The notes below the pieces were generated by a model. The model was not told the origin of the DNA. It saw only the letters and a program-made list of their open reading frames with translations, and did no database searches. 64,000 nt of DNA from Streptomyces rapamycinicus NRRL 5491 (GTDB lineage: Bacteria > Actinomycetota > Actinomycetes > Streptomycetales > Streptomycetaceae). The stretch is from NCBI RefSeq assembly GCF_024298965.1, contig NZ_CP085193.1, positions 7,812,001 through 7,876,000 of the forward strand. Direction: 5' to 3'. The translations under genes were made by a program, and so were the position numbers. Within the stretch, counting starts at the first letter, position 1; the number at the start of each line of letters is the position of its first letter. Below are positions 55,722-64,000 of the stretch, in pieces.

Positions 55722-55750
55722 CCCCTCCTGTGCGAGGGGTCTTTTTGTTT
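55722..55750 (+). terminator. Intrinsic terminator of the leuS attenuator
   Basis: CCCCTC (55722-55727) pairs with GAGGGG (55734-55739), followed by TCTTTTTGTTT. A U-run after a hairpin is rare in Streptomyces and supports regulated termination ahead of leuS. Confidence 0.75.
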
Positions 55751-55810
55751 CGGAAGCAGGGATCCGCTGCGTTGCCGCAGGCAGAGACGACCGATGGAGC
55801 TTTGAGGACC

Positions 55811-58687
<2,877 letters not shown>

Positions 58688-58822
58688 TCGGCTTCTCACT
58701 CGCGGGCGGGTTTTCACGTGTGGGCGGGTTGGGGGTTCGTCAGGAACCTCTGACCCGCGCGGCGCGTTTACGCTGAGAGGACGACCGCCACCGTGCCGTG
58801 ACCGCCGCCCCAAGGAGCGCAC

Positions 58823-59509
58823 ATGGAAGCCATCTGGATCCTGTTGACGCTTTTCGTCCTGATCATGCTGGCGGGGGTCTATGGGGTCGTCCGCGGGGTC
58901 AGGGCGGCCAAGCGCGGTATCGACCGTACGGTGCACCACGCCCGTGTCACGGTGGAGGAGACCAGACTCCGGGCCCGGCAGCTCGCCCAGCCCGGCGCGG
59001 CCGGTGAGCTCGCCCAGCTGCGGCTCTCCCTGCGCGGCTCGATGCGCGCCACCGGGCAGGCGCTGCAGGCGGCCGCCCCGCAAGACCGCTCCCTGTCGGA
59101 GTCGTTGGCCCTGTTCCAGCGGCTGAGCACCCATGCGCTGGACCTGGAAGCGGAACTGAAGCGGCTGGAGCAGGAGCCCGACAGGGCCAGGCTTGCCGCC
59201 CTGCTGCCCGAGATGCGGGAGCGTACGCAGCGGATCACCCATTCGGCCGACTCGCTGCGCTGGGCGGTGCAGGAGCGGACGCATCGGATGGCGCACGACG
59301 ATCTGGACTCGCTGGGCCGCGAGATCGAGATGGAGGCGGGGGCGCTGCGGCACTGGACGGCGGTGGAGCCCGACGAGCCGCAGGCGGCGCCCGAGGCGGG
59401 GCAGGAGCCGGAGCCGCCCCGGCCGTCGCTCGGGGCGAGGCCGAATACGGAGCCCCAGGCGTGGCAGAAGCCCTGGCAGCAGTCCCCGCGTCCCGAGAAC
59501 ACGGCCTGA
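58823..59509 (+). CDS. Membrane-anchored coiled-coil protein of unknown function
   Basis: This 228-residue protein has an N-terminal helix in the membrane (IWILLTLFVLIMLAGVYGVV), followed by basic and long amphipathic helices (about 30-180) that look like coiled coil. A Pro/Glu/Gln-rich tail ends it. AAGGAG lies 5 nt before the ATG. No family is recognised. It sits between leuS and degV in its own transcription interval. A scaffold at the membrane is possible but not supported by any motif. Confidence 0.78.
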   Translation: MEAIWILLTLFVLIMLAGVYGVVRGVRAAKRGIDRTVHHARVTVEETRLRARQLAQPGAAGELAQLRLSLRGSMRATGQALQAAAPQDRSLSESLALFQRLSTHALDLEAELKRLEQEPDRARLAALLPEMRERTQRITHSADSLRWAVQERTHRMAHDDLDSLGREIEMEAGALRHWTAVEPDEPQAAPEAGQEPEPPRPSLGARPNTEPQAWQKPWQQSPRPENTA

Positions 59510-59602
59510 GAACAGGATCTGAGTCACGTCTGAACAGGGCATGATCGGCAAGGCAATTGATCATCCGGTGGGGTCGCGCTGTCGGCAGGCGCCATCCCCC
59601 GA

Positions 59603-59608
59603 TAACCT
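59603..59608 (+). promoter_or_regulatory. Predicted degV -10 element
   Basis: TAACCT ends 7 nt before the DegV ATG, without a ribosome site. It has the same hexamer as the leuS leader promoter. Confidence 0.4.
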
Positions 59609-59615
59609 CCCAGTC

Positions 59616-60461
59616 ATGTCCCGCCATGTCGCGATCGTGACCGATTCCACGGCGTACTTGCCGCAGGATGCGATGGAGCGGCACCGCATCACCGCCGTGC
59701 CGCTGACGGTGGTGCTCGGCGACCGGGCCCTGGAGGAGGGCACCGAGATCTCGGCCCGGTCCCTCGCGCAGGCGCTGCAGAAGCGGAAGCCGGTGACGAC
59801 GTCCCGGCCCAGTCCGGAGATGTTCGCGGCCGCCTATCGGGCCGCCGCCGAGGAGGGCGCGACGGGCATCGTCTCCCTGCATCTGTCGGCCGAGTTCTCC
59901 GGCACCTACGACGCGGCGGTGCTCGCGGCGCAGGACGCGCCCGTTCCGGTGCGGGTGGTGGACAGCGGAATGGTCGCGATGGCGCTCGGCTTCTGCGCGC
60001 TGGCGGCGGCCGAGACGGCGGAGGGCGGCGGCACGCTGGACGAGGCCGTGGCGGCGGCCGAGAAGCGGGCCGACGGCACGGCGGCCTACTTCTACGTCGA
60101 CACCCTCGACTATCTGCGGCGCGGCGGCCGCATCGGCGCGGCCCAGGCCCTCCTCGGCTCGGCGCTCGCGGTCAAACCGCTGCTCCAGCTCGACGAGGGG
60201 CGGATCGAGCTGCGGGAGAAGGTCCGTACCGCCTCGAAGGCCATCGCCCGGCTCGAGGAGATCGTGGTGGAGCGGGCCGGCCGGAGCCCGGTGGACATCG
60301 CGGTGCAGCACCTGGCGGCGGGCGAACGGGCGGCGGCGCTCGCGGAGCGGCTGCGGGAGCGGGTGCCGGGGCTGGCGGAGCTGTATGTGAGCGAGGTGGG
60401 CGCGGTGATCGGGGCGCACACCGGGCCGGGGCTGCTGGGGGCGGTGGTCTCTCCGCGATAG
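59616..60461 (+). CDS. DegV family fatty-acid-binding protein
   Basis: DegV proteins bind fatty acids; in Firmicutes related FakB proteins serve fatty-acid kinase. The 281-residue protein starts HVAIVTDSTAYLP and has TSRPSPEMFAAAY, LSAEFSGTYDAA, the motif VDTLDYLRRGGRIGAAQ and the end IGAHTGPGLLG, all typical. ATG 59616 fits family length; the frame open to 59541 is not conserved. No kinase partner is in the window. Predicted leaderless. Confidence 0.93.
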   Translation: MSRHVAIVTDSTAYLPQDAMERHRITAVPLTVVLGDRALEEGTEISARSLAQALQKRKPVTTSRPSPEMFAAAYRAAAEEGATGIVSLHLSAEFSGTYDAAVLAAQDAPVPVRVVDSGMVAMALGFCALAAAETAEGGGTLDEAVAAAEKRADGTAAYFYVDTLDYLRRGGRIGAAQALLGSALAVKPLLQLDEGRIELREKVRTASKAIARLEEIVVERAGRSPVDIAVQHLAAGERAAALAERLRERVPGLAELYVSEVGAVIGAHTGPGLLGAVVSPR

Positions 60462-60581
60462 CGGAGGGTGGGGGAGGCTCTTCACCCGGCGGGGTGACGG
60501 AGTTGTCCACAACGCGGGGGTTATCCCCGGAAATTGAGGCGGACCAGCGCGATCGGCGCCACGTGCCTACCGTCAGGTGGC

Positions 60582-61784
60582 ATGAGTTCACGATCACGCA
60601 CAGTAACCACGGGCCCGGGGCGGGGCCGCCATCGCGACGGCGGGGCGGGCCGACGCCCACGCCCGCCGTCCGGCACGGGTCCGGTCGGCGCCGGAAGCCG
60701 CCACCGCGGTGCCCACCGCCAGACGCACCCCGCCGCATCTTCACGCGCGAGCCGCGCGGCGGCGCTCTTCGCCACGGCCTCGTCGGCGCCTCGGGCGTCC
60801 CCGGTGGCGGTCGGGTCCATCGCTCTGGGCAGCCGGGACGGACCGAAGGGCGTCGCGGGGTCGGCCGCGGTGGCGGAGGAAGTACGGAACGAGGAGCCGC
60901 CCGGGGACGGACACGAGGACAGAAACGAGGGCGGACAGGAGGAGGGGCACAAGGACGGACAGGAGGACGGGCGCGAGGAGGGGCTTGAGAGCGCGTCCGA
61001 GAGCGCTCCGCTGCGCAGACGCGACCGGGCGGGGCTGGCCCTGCGCGAGCGGCTGCCGGTGTGGCTTCAGCTGCGCTGCGGCATGGAGCTGAAGACGGTA
61101 GCCGCCCTGGCGGTCGCCCTGCTCACCGCGGTGGCCTTCGCGGCCTACCACTTCTGGACCGGCCGTCCCCAGACCGTGCGCGCCCCGGACCCGGAGCCCC
61201 CGCACGCCGCACCCTCCGAACCCGGTCCGACGGCGGGCGGGCAGCTCACCTCGTCCGGTGGCGGCCGGAAGGTCGTGGTGGATGTGACGGGCAAGGTCCG
61301 CCGCCCCGGCCTGCGCAAGCTGCCGCCCGGGTCGAGGGTCGCCGACGCGCTGGAAGCGGCGGGCGGGGCACGGCCGGGCGCCGACCTGAGCGGACTGAAT
61401 CGTGCCCGCCCGCTGGTGGACGGGGAACAGATCGTGGTCGGCACCCCCGCGGCCGGACCACCGGCGCCGGGCGCGGCGGCCGGTGGCTCGAACGCACCCA
61501 ACGCTGCCAACGGGCCAAGCGCAGCCAACGGGCCCAACGCACCCGACGGGCCCAACGCACCCGACGCACCGGCCGGGCCGGGGGCACCCGGTGGCGTGAT
61601 CAGCCTGAACTCCGCGACCGCCGAACAGCTCGACACCCTCCCGGGAGTCGGCCCCGTCCTGGCCCGGCACATCATCGACTACCGCACCCAGCACGGAGGT
61701 TTCCGCTCCATCGACGAACTCCGCGAGGTGAACGGCATCGGCGAGCGCCGGTTCGCCGACCTGCGCCCGCTGGTCCAGCCATGA
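60582..61784 (+). CDS. comEA: ComEA-like helix-hairpin-helix DNA-binding protein
   Basis: ComEA binds DNA at the membrane for uptake in competent bacteria. The protein is 400 residues, longer than most. A disordered, Arg- then Glu/Asp/His-rich cytoplasmic part (about 1-165) precedes a membrane helix (about 172-193), a SLBB domain (about 228-290, VVVDVTGKVRRPGLRKL) and two helix-hairpin-helix motifs (about 338-400, SATAEQLDTLPGVGPVLARHI). Between them lies a NAPNAAN/GPNAPD repeat. ATG 60582 follows TACCGT by 8 nt. Its stop overlaps comEC (ATGA). Streptomycetes are not generally thought to be naturally competent, so another role is possible. Confidence 0.92.
   Translation: MSSRSRTVTTGPGRGRHRDGGAGRRPRPPSGTGPVGAGSRHRGAHRQTHPAASSRASRAAALFATASSAPRASPVAVGSIALGSRDGPKGVAGSAAVAEEVRNEEPPGDGHEDRNEGGQEEGHKDGQEDGREEGLESASESAPLRRRDRAGLALRERLPVWLQLRCGMELKTVAALAVALLTAVAFAAYHFWTGRPQTVRAPDPEPPHAAPSEPGPTAGGQLTSSGGGRKVVVDVTGKVRRPGLRKLPPGSRVADALEAAGGARPGADLSGLNRARPLVDGEQIVVGTPAAGPPAPGAAAGGSNAPNAANGPSAANGPNAPDGPNAPDAPAGPGAPGGVISLNSATAEQLDTLPGVGPVLARHIIDYRTQHGGFRSIDELREVNGIGERRFADLRPLVQP
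61492..61575 (+). repeat. Asn/Pro/Ala-coding minisatellite in comEA
   Basis: The DNA repeats AACGCACCC, AACGGGCC and related 9-18-nt units. It encodes the flexible NAPNAAN/GPNAPD linker between the SLBB and HhH domains. Such runs are prone to length change. Confidence 0.6.
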
Positions 61785-64000
61785 CGTCCGCGCAGCCCCC
61801 GCGCACCCGCGCCCCGGTCCATGCCGCGGCCGCGTCCCCACGCGGTGCGTCACACCCACGCCAGGAGGGCCCACCCGACCTCCGCCTGGTACCCCCGGCC
61901 CTGGCCGCCTGGGCAGCCGCGGCACTGGCCCTGGACGCATCACCCCCAGCGGTTGCCCTCGTCTGCGCGGCAGCCACCCTCGTAGCGGCGGCCCTGCTCT
62001 TCCGGACCCGCCGACGAGCCCCGACACCGGAAGGCCCCAACCTGCCGGGGCCCGGGCCGGGGCGGCAAGCCACTTCACCGCCACGCGCTGTCGCCTGGCG
62101 TGGGCGCCGTATGGCAGGAGCGATCGCCGCATTGCTGTTATGCGGGGCCACTGCGGGGGCGGTCGCCGGGCTGCACGGGGCGGACGTACATCGCGGCCCC
62201 GTCCCCGCACTCGCCCGGGGGTACGCGGAGACCACAGCCGAGGTGACGGTCACGGGGGACCCACGGCTCACTCGGCCACGGGTGCGGGGCGCGGCGCTCG
62301 CGCCCGCGTCCGTGGTCATAGAAGCAGAGGCCCACGAGGTCACCGGCCCCGATGGCACCACGACCACCACCCGTACGCCCGTCCTGCTCACGGTCCACCC
62401 CGGGTCCGGCAAGGAGCGGACGGCCTGGCTCGGGCTGCTGCCGTCCACACGTCTGCGGGTCCACGGCCGCTTGGCGCCACCGCTGCGCGACGGGGACCGC
62501 ATCGCGGCCGTAGTGCGTGTGAGCGGTGGGCCACCGAGGGCCACGGGCCCGCCCAGCGCGGTCCAGCGGTTTGCCGGGCGGCTGCGCGCCGGGCTGCGCA
62601 CCGCCGCCGACGGACTCTCCCCGGACGCGCGGGCGCTGCTCCCCGCGCTGGTCGTGGGGGACACCTCACGGGTGCCGCCCGAGCTGGACGAGGCGTTCCG
62701 GGCCACGGACATGCTGCACCTCATGGCCGTCTCCGGCAGCAACCTGACGCTGGTCCTCGCACTGCTCACGGGTCCGCCGCAGCTGGCCGGGCGGGCCGAG
62801 CGGCGCGGTCTCGCGGGCGCGCTCGGCATCCGGCTGCGCACCACCGCCCTCCTCGGCGGCGGGCTCACGCTCGCCTTCGTCATCGTCTGCAGACCCGAAC
62901 CCAGTGTGCTGCGTGCCGCCGCCTGCGGGCTGATCACCCTGCTCGCCCTCGGCACCGGCCGCCGGCGCTCCCTGCTCCCGGCCCTGGCCGCCGCCGTCCT
63001 CGCGCTGGTGCTCTACGACCCCTGGCTGGCCCGGAGCTACGGCTTCCTGCTCTCCGTGCTGGCCACCGGCGCCCTGCTCACCATCGCACCGGGATGGAGC
63101 GCGGCCCTCCAGCGCCGTGGCGTACCGCCCCGGGTGGCCGAGGCGCTGGCGGCCGCCGGCGCGGCCCAGGCGGTCTGCGCACCGGTCGTCGTGGTGATGG
63201 CCGCGCGAGTGAGCCTGGTGGCGATCCCCTGCAACCTCATCGCCGAGGTGGCGGTGGCCCCCGCCACCACCCTCGGCTTCGCCGCGCTCGCGGCAGCCGC
63301 CGTCGCACCGCCGCTCGCCCAGTGGATCGCCTGGCTGGCGGGCTGGCCCGCCGAATGGATCGCCCGGGTGGCCCGGACCGGCGCGGCGCTGCCCGGAGCC
63401 GAGGCGGACTGGCCGGACGGCTGGGCCGGCGCGCTCCTGCTGGCCGCCGTCACCCTGGCCGTAGTCCTCGCGGGCCGCCGAGTGCTGCGCCACCGCCTGC
63501 TGTGCGCCGTATGCGCACTGCTGGTGCTGCTGGCCGTCGTACGCCCGGCCCCCCTGGCCCGGGTCATCACCGGCTGGCCACCGCCCGGTTGGCGGATGGT
63601 GGCGTGCGATGTCGGACAAGGTGACGCCCTGGTCCTGGCGGCGGGCCCGGGCACGGCCGTCGTCGTGGACACCGGCCCCGAGCCACGAGCCGTCGACCAC
63701 TGCCTGCGCTCCCTGGGCGTCGTCCGGATCCCGCTCCTGATCCTGACCCACTTCCACGCGGATCATGTGGCCGGGCTGAGCGGTGCGTTACGCGGCCGCG
63801 CGGTCGGCGCGATCGAGACGACCGTCCTGGAAGAACCACCGGGCCAGGCCGAGTTCGTGCGCCGCAGGGCCCGGTCGGCGCACATCCCGGTCATCCCGGC
63901 GCAGCCAGGGGAACGACGACGCTTCGGCCCGCTGTCCTGGCAGGTCCTCTGGCCCCCGCCCCCACCCGGCCCGACCGCGACCGAGGGCCCGAACGACGCA
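61781..64000 (+). CDS. comEC: ComEC/Rec2-like DNA-uptake channel protein (partial, cut at the window end)
   Basis: ComEC forms the inner-membrane channel and nuclease for transforming DNA. The first 740 residues are seen. An N-terminal hydrophobic region and an OB-like outer domain come first. The competence domain with many helices follows (LMAVSGSNLTLVLALL, then YGFLLSVLATGALLTIAPGW), then the start of the metallo-beta-lactamase domain (DVGQGDA; HFHADH with His657, His659, Asp661, His662). The metal ligands are intact in the visible part. Its ATG overlaps the comEA stop by 4 nt. The stop codon lies beyond the window. Confidence 0.93.
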   Translation, partial: MTSAQPPRTRAPVHAAAASPRGASHPRQEGPPDLRLVPPALAAWAAAALALDASPPAVALVCAAATLVAAALLFRTRRRAPTPEGPNLPGPGPGRQATSPPRAVAWRGRRMAGAIAALLLCGATAGAVAGLHGADVHRGPVPALARGYAETTAEVTVTGDPRLTRPRVRGAALAPASVVIEAEAHEVTGPDGTTTTTRTPVLLTVHPGSGKERTAWLGLLPSTRLRVHGRLAPPLRDGDRIAAVVRVSGGPPRATGPPSAVQRFAGRLRAGLRTAADGLSPDARALLPALVVGDTSRVPPELDEAFRATDMLHLMAVSGSNLTLVLALLTGPPQLAGRAERRGLAGALGIRLRTTALLGGGLTLAFVIVCRPEPSVLRAAACGLITLLALGTGRRRSLLPALAAAVLALVLYDPWLARSYGFLLSVLATGALLTIAPGWSAALQRRGVPPRVAEALAAAGAAQAVCAPVVVVMAARVSLVAIPCNLIAEVAVAPATTLGFAALAAAAVAPPLAQWIAWLAGWPAEWIARVARTGAALPGAEADWPDGWAGALLLAAVTLAVVLAGRRVLRHRLLCAVCALLVLLAVVRPAPLARVITGWPPPGWRMVACDVGQGDALVLAAGPGTAVVVDTGPEPRAVDHCLRSLGVVRIPLLILTHFHADHVAGLSGALRGRAVGAIETTVLEEPPGQAEFVRRRARSAHIPVIPAQPGERRRFGPLSWQVLWPPPPPGPTATEGPNDA

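Overview
The window is a chromosomal core segment of a Streptomyces or a very close relative. The evidence is the very high G+C content with G/C-rich third codon positions, frequent GTG starts, actinobacterial gene order (tig-clpP1-clpP2-clpX ... valS ... folC-ndk-mreBCD-pbp2-rodA ... rne-rplU-rpmA-obgE ... proB-proA ... nadD-LCP-rsfS ... leuS ... comEA-comEC), and many proteins with the long Ala/Pro/Gly-rich tails seen in streptomycetes. From memory this order matches the S. coelicolor SCO262x to SCO256x region read backwards; I could not check that here.

Layout. 1-3600: an ABC exporter pair (ATPase and FtsX-like permease). 3624-6100: a membrane acyltransferase on the minus strand, a small membrane protein, tRNA-Gly and tRNA-Pro. 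6233-10753: protein quality control (trigger factor, ClpP1, ClpP2, ClpX) with a ClgR-type box ahead of clpP1. 10860-13745: three tandem minus-strand paralogues with Tyr/Gly/Pro/Gln-rich tails and one membrane segment each. 13864-20581: valS, an extra class B penicillin-binding protein, folC, a DUF4233 membrane protein and ndk. 20891-27146: the mreB-mreC-mreD-pbp2-rodA wall-elongation and sporulation cluster. 27201-28865: a CYTH-CHAD protein. 28937-38639: a radical SAM pair (TIGR03960 and TIGR03936/DUF2344 types), a very large RNase E/G, ribosomal proteins L21 and L27, and the GTPase Obg. 38819-40906: a CDP-glycerol glycerophosphotransferase-like membrane protein. 41210-44535: proline synthesis (proB, proA). 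44642-48294: two related membrane proteins, an M48 protease and two tiny membrane proteins. 48354-51951: nadD, an LCP-family protein (PdtA-like by position), rsfS and a histidine phosphatase. 52024-55534: two identical tRNA-Ala(GGC) genes flanking an XRE regulator, a divergent MFS exporter and two small zinc-ribbon proteins. 55639-64000: a leucine leader peptide and attenuator, leuS, an unknown membrane/coiled-coil protein, DegV, comEA and the 5' part of comEC (cut by the window end).

How the genes work together. Most of the window is growth housekeeping: translation (valS, leuS, tRNAs, rplU, rpmA, obgE, rsfS), RNA decay (RNase E/G), proteolysis (Clp) and nucleotide or cofactor supply (ndk, folC, nadD). 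Superimposed on it is a cell-envelope programme: MreBCD-PBP2-RodA, a second PBP, the glycerophosphotransferase-like protein, the LCP protein and several single-pass proteins of unknown role.

Most interesting observations: a complete transcription attenuator ahead of leuS with a 12-residue leader peptide carrying three successive Leu codons; a histidine phosphatase whose catalytic motif is only reachable from a CTG start overlapping the rsfS stop; a recurring RTRRRATRK-type repeat at both ends of RNase E/G; several genes with a -10 element 6-8 nt before the start codon (predicted leaderless mRNAs), including a pair sharing an FDExFVR motif; a tandem triplication next to valS; and a PBP inserted between valS and folC.
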